DNA from: Lachnospiraceae bacterium
GTDB taxonomy: Bacteria; Bacillota; Clostridia; Lachnospirales; Lachnospiraceae
Length of the DNA: 64,000 nucleotides
Reading direction: 5' to 3'
NCBI GenBank assembly: GCA_017436865.1
Contig: JAFSCH010000031.1
Span: forward strand, 1-64,000
Below, piece after piece: positions 1 to 8,138 of this stretch; position 1 is the first letter of the stretch; every line of letters begins with the position of its first letter. The position numbers and the translations under genes were made by a program. The notes beneath the pieces are model-generated. The model saw nothing but the letters and a program-made list of their open reading frames with translations, was not told where the DNA came from and did no database searches.

Positions 1-55
1 ACCCGAACAGTCTGGCACACAATAATAGGGCTGGAGGGAGGTTAGGTGTGATAGC

Positions 56-232
56 ATGTCAAATGTAATCGTTAAAGAAAACGAAACTTTAGATAGCGCT
101 TTACGTAGATTCAAGAGAAGTTGCGCTAAAGCCGGAATTCAACAGGAAATCCGTAAAAGAGAGCATTACGAGAAGCCAAGCGTAAAACGTAAGAAAAAAT
201 CTGAAGCAGCTAGAAAACGTAAATATAATTAA
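56..232 (+). CDS. rpsU: 30S ribosomal protein S21
   Basis: This 58-residue basic protein of the small ribosomal subunit is recognisable from end to end. It opens [20 protein letters not shown], has the [20 protein letters not shown] core, and ends in the Lys/Arg-rich tail typical of S21. Length and sequence match the family. The ATG at 56 follows a GGAGGGAGG Shine-Dalgarno at 33-41, somewhat far upstream. No other in-frame start lies between that site and 56. An intrinsic terminator follows about 10 bases after the stop, so this looks like the last gene of a unit entering from the left edge. It was too short for an ordinary ORF cut-off and was read directly from the sequence. Confidence 0.97.
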   Translation: MSNVIVKENETLDSALRRFKRSCAKAGIQQEIRKREHYEKPSVKRKKKSEAARKRKYN

Positions 233-241
233 TGTATGAAA

Positions 242-270
242 AACCTTGGCTTTTTTGCCAAGGTTTTTTA
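242..270 (+). terminator. Intrinsic terminator after rpsU
   Basis: AACCTTGGC (242-250) and GCCAAGGTT (257-265) form a perfect 9-bp stem around six T, followed by more T. Confidence 0.9.
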
Positions 271-308
271 CATCGTAGTTGTTACATGAATTATGAGGGA
301 GAAAAAGT

Positions 309-911
309 ATGTGGATGAAGGAATTTGCAGGTTACGATTTTTATCATTTAATTTCTTGTTTTTTCTTATTTAGTGTGTTGGGATGGATGGTAGAGTCAAT
401 CTATATGTCATTTTGCAATAAGAAATTAACAAATAGAGGGTTTATGACAAGTCCGTTTTGTCCGATTTATGGATTTGGTGCGGTGATTGGGTATTTGGTA
501 TTACATCCGTTAGAGGACAATCTAGTGGCTTTGTATTTTGTTGGAGCTTTTTTGGCGACAGCGTTTGAGTTTTTGGTGGCCAAGCTTATGTTGAGACTCT
601 TTGGCGAGGTTTGGTGGGATTATAATGATAAACCATGCAATTATAAAGGGATTGTGTGTTTGGAGAGTACTATTGCGTGGGGATTTTATGCAGTTATTAT
701 TATAACCTTTTTGTTTGATAAAGTTATGAGCTTTGTTGATCGTTATCCTGTTGCTTGGGGGATTAAGACAATAACTTTGATTTTTGTTATGATAGCGTTA
801 GATTTTGGTTATCATTTTACGTTGGCAATAGGTTATCAGGCGAAAATAGGAGAAAAAATACATACGGGTGTGGAAGGCGTAACAAGGCTTTACCACAGAC
901 TTCGTAAATAA
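309..911 (+). CDS. CmpB-like putative ABC-transporter permease (membrane protein)
   Basis: A 200-residue integral membrane protein with about five hydrophobic segments. It resembles the family Pfam calls ABC_trans_CmpB (putative ABC-transporter type IV). The early FSVLGWMVESIYMSF and the NRGFMTSPFCPIYGFGAV block are characteristic: a Glu inside the first helix, then a conserved G-F-(L/M)-x-(G/S)-P-x-C-P-(I/L)-Y-G-x-G. No ATPase partner is adjacent and the true function of the family is not established, so the transporter label is only a family name. The ATG at 309 has a GAGGGAG site at 295-301. It lies alone between the rpsU terminator and the carboxypeptidase gene. Confidence 0.75.
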   Translation: MWMKEFAGYDFYHLISCFFLFSVLGWMVESIYMSFCNKKLTNRGFMTSPFCPIYGFGAVIGYLVLHPLEDNLVALYFVGAFLATAFEFLVAKLMLRLFGEVWWDYNDKPCNYKGIVCLESTIAWGFYAVIIITFLFDKVMSFVDRYPVAWGIKTITLIFVMIALDFGYHFTLAIGYQAKIGEKIHTGVEGVTRLYHRLRK

Positions 912-1032
912 AACTTAAATGGAGGGCTTTTCGCATAGTATTATGGAGAAGTCCTTTTGCTATAATAGGGGTAATAAAGTGGTGTGTTGATTCATAGATT
1001 GGATATAAGAGCAAAGTTTGTGAGGAAATACT

Positions 1033-2220
1033 ATGAATTGGCAAAAAGTAGTAATGAGGGCGAGACGGTGTGTAGCTGTAATGCTGTGTTTTGCTTGTGT
1101 TTTACAAGGAGAAGTGATGGTGTTGGCAGATGATGTGGCGTTGCAGCTGAGTTCGCCATCTGCAATTTTGATGGAAGCTTCAACGGGGACGGTTCTGTAT
1201 GAGAAGAATCCGGATGAGGTCCGAAGTCCTGCAAGTATTACTAAGATTATGACGCTTTTGCTGACTTTTGAGGCAATAGAAAAAGGGAAAATTAAGTTAG
1301 AAGATGAGGTTATTACCAGTGCTTATGCAAAATCAATGGGTGGTTCGCAGGTGTTTTTGGAAGAAGGCGAGAAACAGACTGTAGATACCATGATTAAATG
1401 TATTACAGTTGCTAGTGGTAATGATGCTTCTGTTGCAATGGCTGAATACATAGCTGGCAGTGAAGAAGTGTTTGTGCAGATGATGAATCAAAAAGCATCG
1501 GAATTAGGGATGAATAACACGCATTTTATAGATTGTTGTGGATTGACATCGGATGCAGACCATCATACAACTGCTAGAGATGTTGCGATTATGTCCAAAG
1601 AATTGATTTCTAAGTATCCTCAGATTTATGATTATAGTAAAATTTGGATGGAAGATATTACGCATGTTACAAATCAGGGGAGCAAAGCGTTTACACTTTC
1701 AAGCACGAATAAGCTATTAAAACAGTATCAGTGGACGACAGGGTTGAAAACTGGTTCAACGAGCACGGCGAAGTATTGTTTTAGTGCTACGGCTAGTAAA
1801 GATGGAGTCGATTTGATAGCAGTTATTATGGGGGCGCCGGATTTTAAAGTGCGTTTTTCGGAAGCGAAGCAACTTTTGGAATATGGTTTTGCTATGACAA
1901 GATTATATGCGGATAAAAACGAAGAAGAAATTGCACCAATATCGGTTCGTGGTGGTAAACGGGAGTGGATAAAAGTAAAACCGGAAGGAGAATTTCGATA
2001 TCTGGATGTGACAGGAGCTGATTTTTCGCAGATTGAAAAGCAATATACTTTTTTGGAAGATATAGAGGCGCCGGTTAAGCGAGGAGATAAGGTTGGCAGT
2101 ATAGAGTTTTTTCTGCAAGGTAAAAAGATAGGAAGTGTTTCGATTTTAGCAATAGAGAATATGGAAAAAGCGCTTTATATAGATTATTTGCAACGTGTGG
2201 TTATGAGCTATTTGCTTTAA
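1033..2220 (+). CDS. D-alanyl-D-alanine carboxypeptidase, S11 family (DacF/PBP5-like)
   Basis: Penicillin-binding carboxypeptidase that trims the terminal D-Ala of peptidoglycan stem peptides outside the membrane. All three active-site motifs are visible: SxxK as SITK (Ser68, Lys71), SxN as SGN in CITVASGNDASVA, and KTG in GLKTGSTS. A secretory signal covers about residues 10-32, ending near VLADD. The C-terminal part after about residue 290 looks like the beta-rich PBP5_C domain and ends in a possible amphipathic anchor. At 395 residues it is normal for the family. Start ATG 1033 has GAGG at 1021-1024. A second S11 paralogue lies at 8139. Several clostridial S11 enzymes act in sporulation, but nothing here decides between vegetative and sporulation use. 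Confidence 0.93.
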   Translation: MNWQKVVMRARRCVAVMLCFACVLQGEVMVLADDVALQLSSPSAILMEASTGTVLYEKNPDEVRSPASITKIMTLLLTFEAIEKGKIKLEDEVITSAYAKSMGGSQVFLEEGEKQTVDTMIKCITVASGNDASVAMAEYIAGSEEVFVQMMNQKASELGMNNTHFIDCCGLTSDADHHTTARDVAIMSKELISKYPQIYDYSKIWMEDITHVTNQGSKAFTLSSTNKLLKQYQWTTGLKTGSTSTAKYCFSATASKDGVDLIAVIMGAPDFKVRFSEAKQLLEYGFAMTRLYADKNEEEIAPISVRGGKREWIKVKPEGEFRYLDVTGADFSQIEKQYTFLEDIEAPVKRGDKVGSIEFFLQGKKIGSVSILAIENMEKALYIDYLQRVVMSYLL

Positions 2221-2263
2221 AGTACGAAATGGAAAAAGTGTAAAAAGTATGGAGGGAAAAAGT

Positions 2264-3115
2264 GTGATTTGGAAGACAGCTCTGATAGGTGTGATGTTTT
2301 TTGGTGCGATAATGTTGCTGGTAGGGATAATAGACAGCAATCGTTTTGTGGTAGTAAAAGAAGAATTCGAACTTCCAAAGCTTAGAAAAAGTTGTAAATT
2401 TGTGCTTATTTCAGATTTACATAATAAAGTTTATGGAAAGAATAATAAAAAAGTTATTGAGGCGGTAAAACGTGCAAATCCGGATTTTGTTGTTGTTGCG
2501 GGAGATTTGATTACTTCGCATGTGGATGAGTCGATGGAATCGGGCATTGGATTGCTTAAGGCTCTTAGAGAAGAATACAAAGTTTATTACGCTTTGGGAA
2601 ATCACGAGACTAAGTTAAAGATGTTTCCTGAGAAATTTGGGGATATGTATGCTGATTTATTAAATGAGGTGAAACATCCAAATGTGAAGATGTTGATAGA
2701 CGAGAGTTGTGTTCTTGAGGACTATGCAATTTGTTTGACGGGATTGGAACTTGAAAGAGCATATTTTGCTAGATTTAAGAAAAAACAAATGGAACCGGGG
2801 CATTTGGAGAAACATATTGGAACTATAGATGAACAGTATTGCAATGTGTTGATAGCACATAATCCGGATTATTTTGAAGAATATGCTGCTTGGGGAGCAG
2901 ATTTTGTTTTGTCTGGGCATGTTCATGGAGGGATTATGCGTTTACCGTGGATTGGAGGTGTGATAGCGCCTTCGTACAAGTTGTTTCCTAAGTATGATGG
3001 TGGTATTTTTAAGGAAGGTAAGACTACTATGTTGTTGGGTCGTGGGATGGGAGCGCATACGTTGCCATTTCGCTTTTTTAATCCGGCAGAGCTGTACGTT
3101 GTGACGTTGAAGTGA
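2264..3115 (+). CDS. Membrane-anchored metallophosphoesterase (YkuE-like)
   Basis: Calcineurin-like phosphoesterase with a single N-terminal membrane anchor (about residues 3-21), so the catalytic domain is probably outside. The metal-binding motifs occur in order: ISDLHN (DxH), VAGDLI (GD), LGNHET (GNHE), LIAHNP and SGHVHGG (GHxH). This set fits the YkuE/YaeI group of phosphodiesterases; the substrate is unknown. An upstream ATG at 2249 is in frame, but GGAGGG at 2251-2256 sits correctly for GTG 2264, so I prefer the GTG. It lies 43 bases after the dac gene and probably shares its transcript. Confidence 0.88.
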   Translation: MIWKTALIGVMFFGAIMLLVGIIDSNRFVVVKEEFELPKLRKSCKFVLISDLHNKVYGKNNKKVIEAVKRANPDFVVVAGDLITSHVDESMESGIGLLKALREEYKVYYALGNHETKLKMFPEKFGDMYADLLNEVKHPNVKMLIDESCVLEDYAICLTGLELERAYFARFKKKQMEPGHLEKHIGTIDEQYCNVLIAHNPDYFEEYAAWGADFVLSGHVHGGIMRLPWIGGVIAPSYKLFPKYDGGIFKEGKTTMLLGRGMGAHTLPFRFFNPAELYVVTLK

Positions 3116-3177
3116 GAGCTTGCCTTTTGGTGAAAATATTAGTAAAATAGATGAGGTTATGAATAGGGGAGGTATCT

Positions 3178-3927
3178 ATGGCAATCTCTGTGAAATTAGA
3201 AGTGTTTGAAGGTCCGTTGGATTTGCTGCTTCATTTAATAGAAAAAAATAAAATTGATATATATGATATTCCGATTGTGATTGTTACAGAACAGTATCTG
3301 GATTATATTAAACAGATGGAAACGGAAGATATGAATGTTATGAGTGAGTTTCTTGTTATGGCAGCTACTTTGCTTGATATTAAGTGTCGTATGCTACTTC
3401 CGAAAGAAGTAAATGAAGAAGGCGAAGAGGAAGATCCGAGAGCTGAACTCGTACAGAAGTTGTTGGAGTATAAGATGTATAAATATATGTCTTTTGAACT
3501 GCGTGACAGACAGGTTGATGCTGCGAAAAGTTGGTACAAGAAACCGATGCTGCCCAAGGAGGTCGAAGATTATCAATATCCGATTAATTATGAAGAATTG
3601 CTGGCTGATGTGAATCTTGCGAAATTGCATGAAATATTTAAATCGGTTATGCGTAGACAGGAAGATAAAATAGACCCAATTAGAAGTACTTTTGGTAAGA
3701 TTGAAAAAGATGAGATTAATTTAGAAGAGAAACAGAGTTTTATTGAAGAATATGTCAAGAACCATAAACAGTTTAGTTTTCGTGGGCTTTTGGAGAAGCA
3801 GGGAAGTAAGATGGAAATAATTGTAACCTTTCTTGCGATTTTAGAAATGATGAAGCAAGGTATGATTTCTATCGAACAGGAAGGTGCTTTTACAGACATC
3901 ATGATTACTTCGAGTTTGGCAGCGTAA
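3178..3927 (+). CDS. scpA: Segregation and condensation protein A
   Basis: Kleisin subunit that joins SMC and ScpB in the bacterial condensin acting on newly replicated chromosome origins. The N-terminal VFEGPLDLLLHLIEKNKIDI is the family hallmark, followed by the MSEFLVMAATLLDIKCRMLLP helix. The C-terminal winged helix contains SFRGLLEKQGSKMEIIVTFLAILEMMKQGMI. Its 249 residues are normal. The ATG follows GGGGAGG at 3167-3173. scpB lies 168 bases downstream in the usual order; the gap has a hairpin but no gene. Confidence 0.97.
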   Translation: MAISVKLEVFEGPLDLLLHLIEKNKIDIYDIPIVIVTEQYLDYIKQMETEDMNVMSEFLVMAATLLDIKCRMLLPKEVNEEGEEEDPRAELVQKLLEYKMYKYMSFELRDRQVDAAKSWYKKPMLPKEVEDYQYPINYEELLADVNLAKLHEIFKSVMRRQEDKIDPIRSTFGKIEKDEINLEEKQSFIEEYVKNHKQFSFRGLLEKQGSKMEIIVTFLAILEMMKQGMISIEQEGAFTDIMITSSLAA

Positions 3928-4001
3928 TATATGATAAGGTGTAAGTGTTTAGGATGGGATGAAATGGTTTGATGCTGAAGTTTTAAGAACATGATGGAAG
4001 A

Positions 4002-4044
4002 ATACAAAAACTTATTGAGAAGCAATTCAGGAAAGTTTTTGTAT
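4002..4044 (+). repeat. Inverted repeat between scpA and scpB
   Basis: ATACAAAAACT (4002-4012) and AGTTTTTGTAT (4034-4044) are perfect 11-bp arms around a 21-base loop. There is no T tract after it, so an intrinsic terminator is unlikely. A 25-codon reading frame across it has no ribosome site. Confidence 0.6.
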
Positions 4045-4095
4045 TGTGATTATGAAAGGACTAAATAATTACAGAAGAATTTCAGAAAGTAGGAC

Positions 4096-4671
4096 ATGAA
4101 TTTGGATAAGAAAAAGGCAGAAGCAGTTATAGAGGCAGTGTTATTTGCCATGGGAGAATCGGTAGAAGTTTCGAAATTAGCTCATGCACTTGAGATGGAG
4201 AATAAAGAAGTTAAAAAAATAGTTGTAAAAATGAATGAACGGTATAAAGCGGAAGATAGGGGGATTTCGATTGTTGAATTGGAAGACTCCTATCAGTTGT
4301 GTACAAAACCGGAATTGTATGAATATCTTATTAAAGTTGCTAAGGCACCAAGAAAGTATGTGCTTTCTGATACGTTGTTGGAAACTTTGTCGATTATAGC
4401 GTATAAACAGCCAGTTACCAGATTGGAGATTGAGAAGATTAGAGGGGTTAGTTGTAGCCATGCGGTGGATAGGCTGGTGGAATTTAATCTGATTCAGGAA
4501 CTTGGTAGGTTAGATGCGCCTGGGCGCCCCTTACTGTTTGGAACGACAGAAGAATTCTTGAGAACTTTCGGGGTAAAATCGCTTGGAGACTTACCGACTT
4601 TAAACTCTGAACAGATGGAGGATTTTAAGCATCAGGCAGAGGAAGAGGTTCAACTAAAATTGGATATTTAA
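4096..4671 (+). CDS. scpB: Segregation and condensation protein B
   Basis: Winged-helix dimer that binds ScpA within the SMC complex. It is recognised by AVIEAVLFAMGESVEVSKLA at the N-terminus and the long conserved stretch LSIIAYKQPVTRLEIEKIRG, then the FNLIQELGRLDAPGRPLLFG segment typical of ScpB. The 191-residue length is normal. It pairs with scpA upstream. The ATG at 4096 has only a weak ribosome site (AGAAAGTAGG region). Confidence 0.97.
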   Translation: MNLDKKKAEAVIEAVLFAMGESVEVSKLAHALEMENKEVKKIVVKMNERYKAEDRGISIVELEDSYQLCTKPELYEYLIKVAKAPRKYVLSDTLLETLSIIAYKQPVTRLEIEKIRGVSCSHAVDRLVEFNLIQELGRLDAPGRPLLFGTTEEFLRTFGVKSLGDLPTLNSEQMEDFKHQAEEEVQLKLDI

Positions 4672-4762
4672 GGCGTTTGGGAACGTTGTTCTGACGTAAA
4701 TGCTGGTATTGTATCTAAAAAATAAATAAAATATGAAATTCAAAAGTTTTTTGTATGTATGA

Positions 4763-4791
4763 TTGACAAAAAATGGATTTGGTGTCATAAT
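4763..4791 (+). promoter_or_regulatory. Sigma-A-type promoter before the TetR-HPt gene
   Basis: TTGACA (4763-4768), a 17-base spacer and CATAAT (4786-4791). Transcription would begin about 45 bases before the ATG at 4844, which separates this signalling unit from scpAB. Confidence 0.7.
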
Positions 4792-4843
4792 TCAAAAGAA
4801 CATTGTTACTGTATAAAAAGACGATGTTGTTAGGGGCTGTGAT

Positions 4844-5800
4844 ATGTTATACGAAAATGAAGGAACGGAAAATAAACAATCGCTGATGGAAGATGGTATT
4901 GGCCGTAAAATATTAGATGCGGCTGTAGCGATTATAGCACAGGATGGATATGAGAGTCTTACGATTCGCCGAGTTGCTAAAGAAAGCGGCTGTTCTAATT
5001 CTGCAATATATGTCAGATTTGAGGATAAGGATGCATTAGCAAGGGCAGTAGCAGCATTGCATGCGAAGCCCTTTCTTCTGGTTATGGATGAGAGCTATGT
5101 TAGAGAAGATGATGTACCAACAAATATGAAACGTATCATGAAGAGTATGCTAGAGATGGCATACTCTATGGATTTGGAATCTGTCCATATGCAGATGTTA
5201 TATTGTGGTAGTTTGAAACATAGCGAGAATCCGTTTGTAAAGAGAGTTGAGAGTTATCTTAAAGATGCGATGGATGCGGGAGAAATTGCGCTCGGAAATA
5301 CACAGGTGATGGCAATTACGCTTATTACATCGTTTTGGGGATTTGCATTTTTGATGAGGTCTAATAAAGAGATTGATTTGGAGGCAGCACAGAAATTATT
5401 GGAACAGCAGAACGAGGTTCTGCTAAAAGGTGTTATTGGAAAAGATAATGCTGGAGAAGAAGGAGTTATTTGGGAGAATTTAAAAGAGCAGGGGGTAAAT
5501 GTTGATAAGGCACTTGAACGTATGAAAGGAAATAAAGAGGCGTACGTGAGTTTTTTGCAAGAGTTTTTTGCTGATCCTGATTTTGAAGCATTGCAGGAGA
5601 GTATAGAGGCTCAGCGTGTGAAAGATGCCTTTGATTATGCTCATGGATTAAAAGGAATGGCAGGGAATCTTGGGTTAGATCATGTTCATAATAAGATTAG
5701 TATATTAGTGGAAATACTTAGAAGGGGCAGCCTTGATGGTGCGATGGAAGCGTATGAAGAGGTTATGGAAATCTGTAAAAAGATTGCTGCTCTGTTGTAA
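4844..5800 (+). CDS. TetR-type transcription regulator fused to a C-terminal histidine phosphotransfer (HPt) domain
   Basis: The protein has 318 residues. Residues about 18-65 form a TetR DNA-binding domain (RKILDAAVAIIAQDGYESLT, then the IRRVAKESGCSNSAIYVRF helix-turn-helix). Residues about 75-197 look like a TetR ligand/dimer domain. Residues about 215-318 look like an HPt domain: GVNVDKALERMKGNKEAYVS, then AHGLKGMAGNLGL with the phosphorylatable His at residue 267. TetR proteins are normally one-component regulators of about 190-220 residues, so the extra 100 residues are unusual. A receiver-only protein follows after 20 bases, a natural phosphorelay partner. That phosphate reaches this protein and changes DNA binding is inference. 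Confidence 0.88.
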   Translation: MLYENEGTENKQSLMEDGIGRKILDAAVAIIAQDGYESLTIRRVAKESGCSNSAIYVRFEDKDALARAVAALHAKPFLLVMDESYVREDDVPTNMKRIMKSMLEMAYSMDLESVHMQMLYCGSLKHSENPFVKRVESYLKDAMDAGEIALGNTQVMAITLITSFWGFAFLMRSNKEIDLEAAQKLLEQQNEVLLKGVIGKDNAGEEGVIWENLKEQGVNVDKALERMKGNKEAYVSFLQEFFADPDFEALQESIEAQRVKDAFDYAHGLKGMAGNLGLDHVHNKISILVEILRRGSLDGAMEAYEEVMEICKKIAALL

Positions 5801-5820
5801 ATAAGATTGGGGTTTTAGAA

Positions 5821-6234
5821 TTGAAAATAAATCAAAAGATACTTGTTGTAGATGATAAGGGTATGAATCGTTTTATGCTAGGCGGGATGTTTCGCGATAA
5901 CTATGAAATTATAGAAGCGGGAAATGGATTAGAAGCCATAGGTGTTTTGGAGCGTGAACGGGACGAACTGGCGGTTGTGTTATTAGATATTATTATGCCG
6001 GTGATGGATGGATTTGGTGTGTTGGAACATATGAAGAAGAATTCTGAGTTGAAAAAGATACCGGTTGTTATTGTTACGGATGATTCCTCTGAGGAAACGA
6101 GCGTAAAGGCTTTTGAATACAATGTGGCAGATATGGTAATTAAACCTTTTGAACCGCGAATTATTAGAAGGCGAGTTCAGAATATTATTGAGCTGTATGC
6201 ATATAGAAATGGGGAACACAGAAATGAGCTTTGA
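5821..6234 (+). CDS. Single-domain response regulator (receiver only)
   Basis: The protein has 137 residues and consists of one CheY-like receiver domain. The acidic pocket is Asp11/Asp12 (ILVVDDKG), the phosphoacceptor Asp56 (LLDIIMPVMDGF), the switch Thr86 and the conserved Lys108 (VIKPFEP). There is no output domain. The start is TTG, with a GGGG site at 5809-5812. The gene follows the TetR-HPt fusion at 20 bases, and its last 11 bases overlap the uridine kinase start, so all three are probably co-transcribed. No histidine kinase is adjacent; it must be elsewhere in the genome. Confidence 0.92.
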   Translation: MKINQKILVVDDKGMNRFMLGGMFRDNYEIIEAGNGLEAIGVLERERDELAVVLLDIIMPVMDGFGVLEHMKKNSELKKIPVVIVTDDSSEETSVKAFEYNVADMVIKPFEPRIIRRRVQNIIELYAYRNGEHRNEL

Positions 6235-6853
6235 TAGAAAAATTTGTGTACTTGGTGTTGCGGGAGGCTCTGCTTCTGGAAAAACTACGATTATTAACAA
6301 GGTGAAGGAATATTTTGGAAATGACATTGCGGTAATTAGTCATGATAGCTATTATAAGGCGCATGATGAGATGCCTTTTGAAGAAAGGTGCAAACTTAAT
6401 TATGATCATCCTGATTCGTTTGAGTCGGACAGAATGGCAGAAGATGTTAGAAAATTGATAAAAGGTTATTCTATTGAAATGCCAGTGTATGATTATTGTG
6501 CGCATAACCGTTCTAAGGATACTGTGACTGTTGAACCGAAAACGGTAATTCTGATGGAAGGGATTCTGGTGCTTGAAAATAGAGAATTAAGAGATTTGAT
6601 GGATGTTAAGATATTTGTTGATGCAGACGCAGATGAACGTTTGATGCGCCGTATCAGGCGAGATATGGTAGAACGTGGGAGAAGTATTGAGTCTATTCTT
6701 CAACAATATAGCGAAACAGTCAAGCCGATGCATGAAGAATTTGTAGAGCCGTCTAAGAAGTATGCGGATGTTATTATACCACGAGGTGGAGAGAATGAAC
6801 CGGGAATAGATATGTTGACGACATATCTGACAAAAAAGTTACAGATGAAGTAA
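6224..6853 (+). CDS. udk: Uridine kinase / phosphoribulokinase-family kinase
   Basis: Phosphorylates uridine or cytidine with a nucleoside triphosphate in pyrimidine salvage. P-loop GGSASGKTT near the N-terminus, the SHDSYYK and NYDHPDSF blocks of Udk, then LMEGILVL (Walker-B-like) and the RRIRRDMVERGR lid. A longer reading frame starts at 6149, but ATG 6224 gives a normal 209-residue protein with GGGG at 6211-6214, and the extra N-terminus would lie wholly within the receiver gene. It overlaps the receiver gene by 11 bases, suggesting translational coupling. A functional link to signalling is not evident. Confidence 0.93.
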   Translation: MSFDRKICVLGVAGGSASGKTTIINKVKEYFGNDIAVISHDSYYKAHDEMPFEERCKLNYDHPDSFESDRMAEDVRKLIKGYSIEMPVYDYCAHNRSKDTVTVEPKTVILMEGILVLENRELRDLMDVKIFVDADADERLMRRIRRDMVERGRSIESILQQYSETVKPMHEEFVEPSKKYADVIIPRGGENEPGIDMLTTYLTKKLQMK

Positions 6854-6859
6854 GAATGT

Positions 6860-7984
6860 ATGAAAAAGATAATTGTTTTTTTGAAGAAAGATATTGTACT
6901 TTCAATAGCGATTTTGTTGGCACTGTTTTCTATGTCAATTGTAAAACCAAGCAAAGAATATTTTTCCTATATTGATTACCGCGTTTTGGTGTTGCTGTTT
7001 GCATTGATGTTGGTTGTGGGAGGCTTTAAAAGCCTTGGTGTATTTCGGGTTATGGGAGAAAAGCTTTGCTGTAATGTAAATAGTTTGCGAAGCTTGACGC
7101 TTGTGTTGGTGTGCTTGTGCTTTTTTAGTAGTATGTTGATTACAAATGATGTTGCATTGATTACGTTTGTTCCATTTACGATTTCTGTATTTACGATGAT
7201 TGCATGTGAGGAGTGCCTGATACCTGTCGTTGTTATAGAAACGATAGCGGCTAATTTGGGAAGTATGCTGACACCGATTGGAAATCCACAGAATTTATTG
7301 CTTTTTTCGGTAGGCAATATGACGGTTGGAGAGTTTGTTTTGCATATGTTTCCGATAACACTGATTTCCTTTATGTTAATTGTTGGTTGTGCTTTTTTGT
7401 TGAAAAGTCAGGAAATAAGCATAGAAATAAGTGCGGAAGAGAAAAGAAAATCTGTAGTAAAGAAAAAAACATTTTGGATTTATGTGTTTCTGTTTTTGGT
7501 ATGCATGGGAAATGTGTTCCATATGTATTCGCATTGGATTGTTGGGATAGTAGTAGCGCTTGTTGTGCTGATTGTGAATAAAAAACTTTTTGCAGAAGTA
7601 GATTACGCGTTGCTGTTTACATTTGCTGGCTTTTTTGTTTTTATTGGAAATATGAAGCAGATAGATGTAATTAATCTGTGGATTATGGATATTATTAAAG
7701 GGAATGAGCTTATGATTGGCGTTTTGTCCAGTCAGATAATCAGTAATGTTCCGGCGGCAATGTTGCTTTCTGGATTTACAACGGATTTTAAGGAGCTTTT
7801 GTATGGTGTAAATATTGGAGGGCTTGGTACATTGATTGCTTCTATGGCGAGTTTGATTTCTTATCGATTCTATGGAAAAGCTTATCCGGAACAAAAGAAA
7901 AGGTATTTTAAACAGTTTACGATATATAATGTTGTATTACTTGTTGTTATTTTAGGGATTACAAAGATTTTGAAAATGTTATAA
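6860..7984 (+). CDS. Ion-transporter-superfamily permease (ArsB/CitMHS/SLC13-like)
   Basis: A 374-residue polytopic membrane protein with about ten hydrophobic segments. The two half-repeat signatures of the ion transporter superfamily are present: SMLITNDVALITFVPF, then NLGSMLTPIGNPQNLLLFS in the first half, and QIISNVPAAMLLSGF in the second. The GNPQNL motif recalls ArsB and SLC13 carriers. The substrate cannot be told from sequence. It starts 6 bases after udk and a strong terminator follows, so it closes this unit. Confidence 0.82.
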   Translation: MKKIIVFLKKDIVLSIAILLALFSMSIVKPSKEYFSYIDYRVLVLLFALMLVVGGFKSLGVFRVMGEKLCCNVNSLRSLTLVLVCLCFFSSMLITNDVALITFVPFTISVFTMIACEECLIPVVVIETIAANLGSMLTPIGNPQNLLLFSVGNMTVGEFVLHMFPITLISFMLIVGCAFLLKSQEISIEISAEEKRKSVVKKKTFWIYVFLFLVCMGNVFHMYSHWIVGIVVALVVLIVNKKLFAEVDYALLFTFAGFFVFIGNMKQIDVINLWIMDIIKGNELMIGVLSSQIISNVPAAMLLSGFTTDFKELLYGVNIGGLGTLIASMASLISYRFYGKAYPEQKKRYFKQFTIYNVVLLVVILGITKILKML

Positions 7985-7995
7985 AAAGAGATTTG

Positions 7996-8027
7996 AACAG
8001 TCTGGTATCATGTACCAGGCTGTTTTT
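7996..8027 (+). terminator. Intrinsic terminator after the permease gene
   Basis: AACAGTCTGGTA (7996-8007) pairs with TACCAGGCTGTT (8013-8024), with one G-T pair and a 5-base loop; T run to 8027. Confidence 0.88.
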
Positions 8028-8082
8028 GCATATATTGCAAAGAAGAAAATGTGATAAAGCATATAAGGGAGAGGTTTGTGTG

Positions 8083-8136
8083 ATGAGGCTGCACTTGAAA
8101 TGGAGTTGGAGAAAATGCGAAAGGTATGGTAAATAG
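8083..8136 (+). CDS. Possible 17-codon leader ORF before the second carboxypeptidase
   Basis: ATG 8083 has a good ribosome site (GGGAGAGG, 8068-8075 region) at proper spacing. It encodes MRLHLKWSWRKCERYGK and stops at 8134-8136, two bases before the downstream ATG. The carboxypeptidase itself has only a weak, distant site, so translation through this ORF could feed ribosomes into it. This rests on spacing alone; the peptide has no known family and may not be made. Confidence 0.35.
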   Translation: MRLHLKWSWRKCERYGK

Positions 8137-8138
8137 CG

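Noticed and set aside
1..55. Possible gene start at the left edge
   Set aside because: Only the ribosome site of rpsU can be supported; nothing else is long enough to read.
3990..4067. A 25-codon frame between scpA and scpB
   Set aside because: No ribosome site; it overlaps an inverted repeat and resembles nothing known.
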